A DNA stretch of 64,000 nt from Kiritimatiellia bacterium (lineage in GTDB: Bacteria; Verrucomicrobiota; Kiritimatiellia; CAIVKH01): contig JAMLJG010000006.1 in NCBI GenBank assembly GCA_023953695.1, forward strand, positions 1 to 64,000, given 5' to 3'. Position numbers and translations under genes: made by a program. This document shows positions 52,628 to 60,056 of the stretch, piece by piece; position 1 is the stretch's first letter, and each line of letters opens with the position of its first letter. Under the pieces are notes generated by a model. The model worked only from the letters and a program-made list of their open reading frames with translations, did no database searches and had not been told where the DNA came from.

Positions 52628-54353
52628 TCTTCCAGATGAATGCCAGGGACTTCCAGTTCACGAAGTAGTAGAGGACGAAGCAAACGAAGAAGATGATGAC
52701 CAGCACCACGGTTCCCGGGGTGCCCGTCTTGTGCAGCTTCGCCACGCGCTCGCCCCCTTCGTGCGCCTGTTTGGGGAGTTTGATCACGCCCGGTGGGACG
52801 TGGCCCGCCGAAGCCTCTGGGTTTGCCGGATCGAAGCGGCGTCCAAAGAAGACGCTGGCCACGGCGATCAGGACATAGATGAGCAGGCCGAGGAACGCGA
52901 GGATGCCGCCGATGCCGAAAATGGCCTGCAGCACATAGACCACGGGATTGAAGTCCGCCGTGAAGAGCGCGTTGGAGAAGCTGCTGTCGTAGTGGCGGCG
53001 CGGCACACCGAAGACGCCCATGAACGTCATGGCGACAGACATGACTGTGATGCCGATACCGAAGATGTAGGGCTGCGCTTTGGCGAGCGGATACATGCGG
53101 ATTTGTTTGCGGAAGATGAGCGGCAGGAGGTAGTAGGTCACCGCCATGAAGGACAGCGCAGTTCCCCCGACCACCGTTGTGTGGAAGTGGCCCGGCACGC
53201 GCAGCGTGTTGTGGACGATGATGTTGATTTGCTCCGTGCCGATGACGACGCCCGTGATGCCGCCGAGGAACCCGAAGATCACGAGCGAGATCATCAAGCC
53301 GGAGAAGCCGGGGTCGCTCCACGGGGCTTTGCGGAGCCATTCGAAGATGCCGTTGGTATAGCCGCGGAGCCGCTGCCCCATCTCAATGCCCGCCGGGACC
53401 GTGAAGCCGTGAATCATGCTCGCGAGCACGGCGAGATACATGGCGTAGCTGGTGTTCCACACCTTCCATGCGGGGCCCATGCCGGGGTCCACCAGAAGAT
53501 GGTGCGCGGAGGCCATGGAAATGAAGAGAATATAGAGGAAGAAGGCTGTGCGGCTGACCTTCTCATTGAGCACGACGCCGCCGACCGTGAGGCCCGCCAG
53601 CAGGTACCAGATGGAGACCATGGCCGCCACGTTGATTTGCTGGCTGGAGTGGCCGAGGCCCCAGAACAGCAGGCGGTAGATTTGCGGGTCCACGTTCATC
53701 AATCCGAGCGACCACAGATAGGTCGGGATGTAGATCAGCGCGCCGTGGAGCAGCGTGATGACCGCGATAATCGCGGCCGTCAGGCCACCGAACGTGACCA
53801 GTGGCATACTGCCGGTGTATGCGCCCTCTTTCTTCGCAATCACCAAGGTCGCCACGAATTGCAGCGAGACAATCAACGCGCCGACAGCGAAGAAGATGAT
53901 GCCGAGGTAGTAGTTGGGCGCCGCTTTGAGCGGGGGATAGGAGGAGAACGTCACATCCGCTTTGCCCGCGAAGACGTAGTACTCCACGATCAGTGTGCCC
54001 ACGACCATCAGCACGAACGCGAGCCAGCCGAGTTTGGGCGCTGGCAAACGCGAACTCAGCACAATGGGGCCGGCGAAATAGAGAACGGCCATTTCAAAGA
54101 ATATGATGAAGAAGATCAGCATATTCAGGCCGTGCGCCGTCAGGAGCCGGTAATACCACGTTGCATCCAGCAGGTGGACAGCCTCCCAGCGCGTGAGGAC
54201 GAGCAGAAGCGCCGCGATACCGCCGATGAGGAGGCAGACGACCGAGACCACTGCGTGCAATCGAAGAAGGATGCTGGCGGTGGGGTCAATCTTGAGGCCC
54301 GTGATCGGGCAGGAGCGGCAACGCGCCGCGAATTGTGAAATAGCGTCTTTCAT
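52620..54353 (-). CDS. Heme-copper oxidase subunit I lacking the catalytic Tyr (NO-reductase-like)
   Basis: 577 residues, about 14 spans. Low-spin heme His H74 (TAHGLNMLIFF), CuB His H235 (WGLGHSSQQINVAA), CuB pair H284/H285 (SAHHLLVDPGMGP), heme a3/low-spin pair H389/H391 (VPGHFHTT) are all present. The residue four after H235, Tyr in A- and B-type oxygen reductases (H-P-x-V-Y), is Gln239 here. The cbb3-type alternative Tyr six residues before the HH pair is Ile. Every oxygen-reducing member I know has such a Tyr, while NO reductases lack it. So NO reduction is the most economical reading (inference). Overlaps the SCO gene. Confidence 0.9.
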   Translation of the reverse strand: MKDAISQFAARCRSCPITGLKIDPTASILLRLHAVVSVVCLLIGGIAALLLVLTRWEAVHLLDATWYYRLLTAHGLNMLIFFIIFFEMAVLYFAGPIVLSSRLPAPKLGWLAFVLMVVGTLIVEYYVFAGKADVTFSSYPPLKAAPNYYLGIIFFAVGALIVSLQFVATLVIAKKEGAYTGSMPLVTFGGLTAAIIAVITLLHGALIYIPTYLWSLGLMNVDPQIYRLLFWGLGHSSQQINVAAMVSIWYLLAGLTVGGVVLNEKVSRTAFFLYILFISMASAHHLLVDPGMGPAWKVWNTSYAMYLAVLASMIHGFTVPAGIEMGQRLRGYTNGIFEWLRKAPWSDPGFSGLMISLVIFGFLGGITGVVIGTEQINIIVHNTLRVPGHFHTTVVGGTALSFMAVTYYLLPLIFRKQIRMYPLAKAQPYIFGIGITVMSVAMTFMGVFGVPRRHYDSSFSNALFTADFNPVVYVLQAIFGIGGILAFLGLLIYVLIAVASVFFGRRFDPANPEASAGHVPPGVIKLPKQAHEGGERVAKLHKTGTPGTVVLVIIFFVCFVLYYFVNWKSLAFIWKIG

Positions 54354-54356
54354 GGA

Positions 54357-54905
54357 TTAGTCCTCTACGATGATTTTGCCGATCATCAAGTGATGACCGA
54401 TGCCGCAGAACTCGTTGCAAATGATTTTGAACTCGCCGGCCTCGGTGGGCGTCATTTTCAGCGCATAGTCATAGCCCGGCACGACTTGGATATTGATGTT
54501 CACGGGGAAGAGGCCAAACCCGTGATTCAGGTCGAGGCTGGAGAGGTGAATGGTGTATTCGACGCCCTTCTTCAGCTTCAACACAGGCGACCACATCCAC
54601 ATTTGCCCGAGCAGATAGACCTCGCTGCCCGCCGGAGGCTCGACGACGGGGATTCCCTGGTCCGTGCCAACGCTGTAATCCTCGATGAACTTTTGCGTGC
54701 GCGCATAGAACGCCATCGGGTCCACCTTGCCGCGCGTTCCGGAAGGGTTTTGTCCCCCCTTGAAGTGCCAGAACGGCATCGCGGCGAACATGAAAATGCA
54801 CCAGATGAAGGAGACGGTGACCCATATTTTTTCCTGGCGCCCTGCGGGCTTCCACCAGTCCGAGCCGGGGCCGACCAGCGCGGAGTGCATGCTTTCGTCA
54901 GACAT
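54357..54905 (-). CDS. CuA-containing heme-copper subunit II
   Basis: 182 residues. One N-terminal span (~28-46) precedes a cupredoxin domain. The full CuA ligand set is present: H128 in LDLNHGFGLF, then CNEFCGIGHHLM giving C163, E165, C167, H171 and M174. Thus it can accept electrons from a soluble or membrane cytochrome c, although none is encoded here. QMWMWSPVLKL matches the aromatic stretch of subunit II. Stop and start of subunit I are 3 bp apart. Length is short, as in B-type enzymes. Confidence 0.95.
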   Translation of the reverse strand: MSDESMHSALVGPGSDWWKPAGRQEKIWVTVSFIWCIFMFAAMPFWHFKGGQNPSGTRGKVDPMAFYARTQKFIEDYSVGTDQGIPVVEPPAGSEVYLLGQMWMWSPVLKLKKGVEYTIHLSSLDLNHGFGLFPVNINIQVVPGYDYALKMTPTEAGEFKIICNEFCGIGHHLMIGKIIVED

Positions 54906-54920
54906 AGGTGCCGCCTTTCT

Positions 54921-55070
54921 TTAGGGAAGAGGTGAGGGAGGAAGGGTGACGACTTCGTAGATGCCCCAGAGCGTGTAGAACACGAACATCGTCACGATCC
55001 CGAGCACGAGCAGGAGAATCGGACGATCCATCAAGCGCTGACCCAAGGGCTTTTTGGGCTTCATTTCCAT
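54921..55070 (-). CDS. 49-aa single-span protein, probable small subunit of the heme-copper complex
   Basis: A short frame starting MEMKPKKPLGQRL, with one hydrophobic helix ILLLVLGIVTMFVFYTLWG and a short tail VVTLPPSPLP. GGAGGCGGCC precedes the ATG (55070); the stop is 15 bp before the subunit II start. Gene order (small span, CuA subunit, subunit I) resembles the small IIa-type subunits of ba3-class enzymes. It is probably embedded in the complex. Confidence 0.75.
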   Translation of the reverse strand: MEMKPKKPLGQRLMDRPILLLVLGIVTMFVFYTLWGIYEVVTLPPSPLP

Positions 55071-55099
55071 GGCCGCCTCCAATTAGGACTTTCATATCC

Positions 55100-55150
55100 T
55101 TTATTGATGGGCAGGCGTCGAATTGCAAGCACAATTTGCACTCTATACTC
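55100..55150. promoter_or_regulatory. Divergent promoter region
   Basis: A TTGCAA hexamer (55123-55128), palindromic, can act as -35 for both strands: plus-strand TATACT at 55144-55149 (15-bp spacer, slightly short) for the 55233 gene, and on the minus strand an AT-rich AATAAA about 17 bp away for the oxidase operon. By eye only. Confidence 0.4.
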
Positions 55151-55232
55151 CGAAATGTTTTCGGCGGCCTTGCCCTCGCGGCCGCCATGGCGTAGGGTCA
55201 ATCCTCATGAATTGCCTCAAGGGAGAACGCGC

Positions 55233-56195
55233 ATGCGAACGTTGAAGAAAATTGTGTTGGTGTTGGTCTTGTTGTTGGTGGGCTTGGTGCTCTTTCTGAA
55301 ATTCCTCGGTGGGGCGACCATCAAACAGGCAGTGAACACGGGCGGGCCGCTCGTGTTGGGCGTGCCGGTCACGCTGGAACACGCGACGTTGGATCCGATT
55401 TTGGGTCGCGTTCGTCTCAAGGGACTGCACGTTGGCAATCCGGAAGGCTTCAAGACGGATGGCCTTTTCGATCTGGGCTCGCTCGATATCAAACTCAACA
55501 TGCGTTCGCTCGCGAGCGACACGATTCAGATCCAGAAAATTGAGATCAAAGCTCCGAAAATCACGATGGAGCGCGGGCTGACGCAGAGCAATTTGGGCGC
55601 GTTGATCGAGAGCCTTGAGAAGAAGGATGGTGGCGAGGCGAAGGAAGGGGAAGAACCGGCGGCCGAGTCGGCGGCGAAAGAGGGCGGCAAGAAAGTGGTC
55701 ATTGATGAGATCAGCATTGCCGGAGCGCAACTAAACCTGAGCGTGACCGCGATGGGCGGACTCGCGGCGCCTCTGCCCTTGCCCCCGGTGACGCTTCGCG
55801 ATGTCGGCAAGGAGAGCGATGGCGATTCGTTTGTTGATGTCATTTCGCGCATTTTGAAGGCGATCCTCGGCGCTGCGACCGATGTTATTGCGGGCGCAGG
55901 GAAGCTGGTCATCGGCGGAGCCGCGGCGGCCGGTGGCGCTGCGATAGATGGCGCCGCATTTGTCGGCGGCGCGGCCCTTGACGGAGTGACGGCCGTGGGC
56001 GGTGCTGCAGTGGATGGTGCAATGGTAGTTGGCGGTGCGGCTGTGGATGGCGCAAAGGCGGTTGGTGGCGCAGCGGCTGCGGCTGGCGGCGCGGTTCTCG
56101 ATGGCGCGGGCAGCGCTGTTAAAGGTGTGGGTAGCCTGCTCGGACTCGGCGGGGATAAGGACAATAAGGAGTCGAGCGAGAAGAAGGGCGAGTAG
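55233..56195 (+). CDS. AsmA-like (DUF748-type) inner-membrane-anchored protein with Ala-Gly repeat
   Basis: 320 residues from ATG 55233, following AAGGGAG. One N-terminal span (~5-28) and then VTLEHATLDPILGRVRLKGLHVGNPEGFKTDGLFDLGSLDIKLNMRSLASDTIQIQKIEIKAPKI, the beta-strand/turn pattern of AsmA/DUF748 proteins, which form lipid-transport bridges. Residues ~230-300 are a regular Ala/Gly-rich repeat, V-G-G-A-A-V-D-G-A, about nine residues each and seven to eight copies. The tail (DKDNKESSEKKGE) is charged. Short for AsmA. Function uncertain. Confidence 0.7.
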   Translation: MRTLKKIVLVLVLLLVGLVLFLKFLGGATIKQAVNTGGPLVLGVPVTLEHATLDPILGRVRLKGLHVGNPEGFKTDGLFDLGSLDIKLNMRSLASDTIQIQKIEIKAPKITMERGLTQSNLGALIESLEKKDGGEAKEGEEPAAESAAKEGGKKVVIDEISIAGAQLNLSVTAMGGLAAPLPLPPVTLRDVGKESDGDSFVDVISRILKAILGAATDVIAGAGKLVIGGAAAAGGAAIDGAAFVGGAALDGVTAVGGAAVDGAMVVGGAAVDGAKAVGGAAAAAGGAVLDGAGSAVKGVGSLLGLGGDKDNKESSEKKGE

Positions 56196-56217
56196 CGCTC
56201 GTTTCTGATGTGTTTGC

Positions 56218-56253
56218 AAGGGCCGCATTCGGTGAATGCGGCCCTTCGCTTTT
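56218..56253. terminator. Rho-independent terminator between convergent genes
   Basis: A 13-bp perfect stem AAGGGCCGCATTC / GAATGCGGCCCTT with a GGT loop (56218-56246), then CGCTTTT. It sits between the AsmA-like gene and the convergent CusA gene. Confidence 0.9.
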
Positions 56254-56262
56254 ACGGCTCGG

Positions 56263-59200
56263 TTAGGCGCGCTTTGCGAGGCGGCGCTCTTCACGCCAGC
56301 AGAAGAGAACGGGCGCGACGAGGGTGGTCATCACTTGGAGGGTCATTCCACCGAAGGAGGGGATGGCCATGGGAATCATGATGTCGGCCCCGCGCCCGGA
56401 GGAAGTGAGGACGGGGATGAGGGCGAGGATGGTGGTGGCGGTGGTCATCATGCAGGGGCGCACGCGGCGCAGTCCGGCTTCGATGGTCGCCTCGCGGATT
56501 TCGCGGGCAGTGCGAGGGGCCAATCCTTCGAAGCGTTGGGTTAGATAGGTGCACATGATCACGCCGTCATCGGTTGCGACGCCGAAGAGGGCGAGAAAGC
56601 CGACCCAGATGGCGACACTGAGGTTGATGGTGTTCACTTGGAAGAGGTCGCGCATGTTCACGCCGAAGAGATGGAAATTGAGGAACCAGTCTTGCGCGTA
56701 GAGCCAGATCAGGAGGAATCCACCTGACCAGGCGATGAAGATTCCGGTGAAGACGAAGAAGGAGAGGGCCGTGTCGCGGAACTGGAAGTAGAGAATCATG
56801 AAGATGATGAAGAGCGTCAGTGGAATCACGGTGGCAAGGCGCTGTGATGCTCGGATTTGATTCTCGTAGCTTCCGGCAAAGGTGTAGCTGACGCCGGGGG
56901 GCAGGACGAGTTGCCCTGAGGTGAGCTGTTGCTCGAGGTGCTGACGCGCTTGTTGAACGACATCCACTTCGGCGAACTGGGGCTTTTTGTCGAAGATGAC
57001 AAAGCCGGTGAGGAATGTGTCTTCGCTGCGGATCATTTCGGGACCGCGCGCGTAGCGGATATCCGCGAGCTGTTCGAGCGGGATTTGCGCGCCGTTCATC
57101 GCGGGCACGAGGATTCGGCGGAGCGCCTCGGGTGAATCGCGCAGCTCGCGCGCATAGCGCACGCGGACGGGGTAGCGCTCGCGGCCCTCGATGGTTCGCG
57201 TGGCGCGTTGTCCGCCGATGGCGACTTCGAGAACGTCTTGAAAATCTTCGATTCGGATTCCGTAGCGCGCGAGGGCGATGCGGTCGGGAACCACTTCGAG
57301 ATAGGGCTTGCCGACGATGCGATCCGCAATGACGGTACTGGGCTCGACCATGGGGACCTCGCGCAGCGCCTTCTCGAGGGCGATACCGGCCTTTTCAATA
57401 GCCTCCAGATTGGGGCCGTGCACTTTGAGTCCCATTGGCGAGCGCATTCCGCTTTGCAGCATCACGACGCGTGTTGCGATGGGTTGGAGACGCGGCGCGG
57501 CCGTGGTGCCGGGGATTTCAGCCGCGCGAACGATTTCATCCCAAATGTTGTCGGGCTTGCGAATACCGGCCCAGGCTTCGCGGCCGGGGTTCAGCTCGGG
57601 ATCGAGCGGCGGTCGCCATTGGCGGAACGGTTTGCCGTGCGGATCAGGGATCAATTCGCCATGGGCATCGCGCAAAAAGGCGCCTCGAATGAAATAGGGT
57701 TTTCCATCCGGCGCGAGGACGGGGGCGCCGTCGAACGAGCGCGCCAGATCGTTGGTTGTCGCGTCATACTTAAAGGAAAGGCGATGGCCGTTGCGATCGG
57801 TTGCATATTCCGAGCGGTAGTTGATGACCGTTTCGATCATTTGCACGGGGGCGGGGTCGAGCGGGCTCTCAGCGCGCCCGAGCTTGCCGACGGCGGTTTC
57901 GACTTCCGGGATCGCGTAGAACGCCATGTCCTGTTTCTGGAGCACATCGAGCGTTTCATCCAGCGACGCGTGCGGAAGCGTGGATGGCATGTAGAGATAG
58001 GAGCCTTCGTCCAAAGGCGGCATGAACTCTTTGCCTAGGCCGGGGAAAGCGTGCGCGACGGTGGAGACAGGGCCCCATGTGCGCAGCGCTCTGGGCATCC
58101 AAGCGAAGAGCCGATCGAACCCCAGCCAAACCATCAATCCCAGCAGGACGAGCGCGGTCGGAATGAGCAGGAAGGCGCGCTTGTGATTGAGGCACCAGCG
58201 GAGGATGCGCTCATAGATGCGTTGGTAGTAGAGGAGCGCCCCGAGCGTTGCGCCGAGGATGAGGGCGACGAGAAGAAAGTTGCGAAAGAGACCGCGGTCG
58301 GGGCCGAGCGGCATCCAGTGCGCGGAAATGAGCCCGACAATGAAAACGGCGGCCGCCCACGAGAGGGGCGACTGGTTCGGCTTGGGCGCTTCGGGTTTGG
58401 CGGCGCGTTTGCGGTGGCGGAAGAATGCGTGCGCGGCGGCGGGGAGAATCGTCAGCGCGATGATGACCGATGCGAGGAGCGCAAACGTCTTGGTGAACGC
58501 GAGAGGCTTGAAGAGCTTGCCTTCCGCCCCCTCCATCGCGAAGACGGGAAGAAAGCTGATGATGGTGGTCGAGATCGCGGTGACGACGGCGCTGCCGACC
58601 TCGCAGGTCGCCTTGTAGATCACGGGGAGCGTTCTGCGGCGATCGCCGCGCTCGTCCGCAGGCATCGCATCGAGGTGCTTGAGGATGTTTTCACACACGA
58701 TGATGCCCATATCCACCACGGTGCCGATCGCAATGGCGATGCCGGAGAGCGAGACGATGTTGGCATCCACCTTGAAGAATCGCATGGCGATGAAACAGCC
58801 CAGCACTGCCAGTGGCATGACGCCGGAAATGAGCAAGGAGCTGGCGAAGTGGCGCACCATCACGAGGACGACGATTGTGGTGACGAGGATTTCGAGATAG
58901 AGCGCGTCGTTGAGGGTGCCGAGGGTTTCGTAGATCAATTCGCTGCGATCGTAGAAAGGGATGAGCGTGACCTGGCTCGTTGTGCCATCGGCAAGTGTCT
59001 TTTTGGGGAGCGAAGGCGCGAGTTCGGCAATCTTCTTTTTGACATTTCCAATGGCTTCGAGCGGGTTCTCGCCGTGTCGCACGACGACCACGCCGCCGAC
59101 CACTTCCGCGCCTTCCTTGTCCAACGCGCCGCGCCGCAACTCGGGGCCCAGGCTCACGTGGGCGACGTTCTTGACGTAGATTGGCACGTTATCGGCAACT

Positions 59201-60054
59201 TTGATCACGGTATTCTCGAGGTCGCTCACGCTCTTCAAGAAGCCAATGCCGCGCACGGTGTATTCGACCTGATTCACCTCGAACACGCTGGCGCCGACAT
59301 CGAGGTTCGACATGCGGACCGCGTTGACGATTTCGGGCAGAGTGACGCCGTGCGCGCGCATGGCGTCGGGGTCAACATCCACCTGATACTCTTTGACGTA
59401 TCCGCCGATCGAGGCGACCTCGCTCACGCCTTCGGCCGATTGGAGTGCATAGCGAACGGTGAAATCCTGGATCGAGCGCAGTTCGGAGAGATCCCAGCCG
59501 CCGGTGGGCTTGCCTTGCGGATCGCGCCCTTCGAGGGTGTACCAGAATACCTGACCGAGCGCGGTCGCGTCGGGGCCCAGCATCGGCTGTACACCTTCGG
59601 GCAACGTGTCGGGCGGCAGGCTGTTCAATTTTTCGAGAATGCGGGATCGGGCCCAGTAGAACTCCGCGTCCTCGTTGAAGATCACGAAGATCATGGAGAA
59701 GCCGAAGGCCGACTCGCTGCGGATCGTCTTGACCTCGGGTACGCCGAGAAGCGCGACGGTGAGCGGATAGGTGACTTGGTCCTCCATGTCCTGAGGCGAT
59801 CGGCCCATCCACTCGGCGAACACGATCTGTTGATTTTCGCCGATGTCGGGAATGGCATCCACCGGCACGGGCGCGCGATGTAGGAATGGAATCTTCCAAT
59901 CGAACGGCGCGTGAATGATGCCCCAGAAGATGAAGAAGATGGTGAGGAGCGAGACGACCAGTTTGTTGGTCATGCAGAATCCGATCACGCGCTCCACAAG
60001 TGTGCGCGGCTTCGGCAGGTCGCCGGGCGACGGGGCGGAAGGGGTGGTGGACAT
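56263..60054 (-). CDS. cusA: CusA/CzcA-family heavy-metal RND efflux pump
   Basis: 1263 residues from ATG 60054, some 200 longer than usual. Twelve-span RND plan: ENQQIVFAEWMGRSPQDMEDQVTYPL (heavy-metal-RND opening), SGIAIAIGTVVDMGIIVCENILKHLDAMPADERG with the proton-relay Asp, LGKEFMPPLDEGSYLYMPSTLP, and WVGFLALFGVATDDGVIMCTYL near the end. Of the CusA metal-site Met triad, MLQSGMRSP and RGPEMIRSED keep the first and third; the middle one (GGAM in E. coli) reads GGQRATR here. The extra residues include a long loop (EYATDRNGHRLSFKYDATTNDL ... IRKPDNIWDE). Exports Cu(I)/Ag(I) or divalent metal; specificity uncertain because of the missing Met. Confidence 0.93.
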   Translation of the reverse strand: MSTTPSAPSPGDLPKPRTLVERVIGFCMTNKLVVSLLTIFFIFWGIIHAPFDWKIPFLHRAPVPVDAIPDIGENQQIVFAEWMGRSPQDMEDQVTYPLTVALLGVPEVKTIRSESAFGFSMIFVIFNEDAEFYWARSRILEKLNSLPPDTLPEGVQPMLGPDATALGQVFWYTLEGRDPQGKPTGGWDLSELRSIQDFTVRYALQSAEGVSEVASIGGYVKEYQVDVDPDAMRAHGVTLPEIVNAVRMSNLDVGASVFEVNQVEYTVRGIGFLKSVSDLENTVIKVADNVPIYVKNVAHVSLGPELRRGALDKEGAEVVGGVVVVRHGENPLEAIGNVKKKIAELAPSLPKKTLADGTTSQVTLIPFYDRSELIYETLGTLNDALYLEILVTTIVVLVMVRHFASSLLISGVMPLAVLGCFIAMRFFKVDANIVSLSGIAIAIGTVVDMGIIVCENILKHLDAMPADERGDRRRTLPVIYKATCEVGSAVVTAISTTIISFLPVFAMEGAEGKLFKPLAFTKTFALLASVIIALTILPAAAHAFFRHRKRAAKPEAPKPNQSPLSWAAAVFIVGLISAHWMPLGPDRGLFRNFLLVALILGATLGALLYYQRIYERILRWCLNHKRAFLLIPTALVLLGLMVWLGFDRLFAWMPRALRTWGPVSTVAHAFPGLGKEFMPPLDEGSYLYMPSTLPHASLDETLDVLQKQDMAFYAIPEVETAVGKLGRAESPLDPAPVQMIETVINYRSEYATDRNGHRLSFKYDATTNDLARSFDGAPVLAPDGKPYFIRGAFLRDAHGELIPDPHGKPFRQWRPPLDPELNPGREAWAGIRKPDNIWDEIVRAAEIPGTTAAPRLQPIATRVVMLQSGMRSPMGLKVHGPNLEAIEKAGIALEKALREVPMVEPSTVIADRIVGKPYLEVVPDRIALARYGIRIEDFQDVLEVAIGGQRATRTIEGRERYPVRVRYARELRDSPEALRRILVPAMNGAQIPLEQLADIRYARGPEMIRSEDTFLTGFVIFDKKPQFAEVDVVQQARQHLEQQLTSGQLVLPPGVSYTFAGSYENQIRASQRLATVIPLTLFIIFMILYFQFRDTALSFFVFTGIFIAWSGGFLLIWLYAQDWFLNFHLFGVNMRDLFQVNTINLSVAIWVGFLALFGVATDDGVIMCTYLTQRFEGLAPRTAREIREATIEAGLRRVRPCMMTTATTILALIPVLTSSGRGADIMIPMAIPSFGGMTLQVMTTLVAPVLFCWREERRLAKRA

Positions 60055-60056
60055 GG

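Noticed and set aside
52398-54338. 646-aa and similar antisense frames over the oxidase operon, and 58051-59883 over cusA
   Set aside because: Charged low-complexity translations with no domain, opposite to strongly identified genes.
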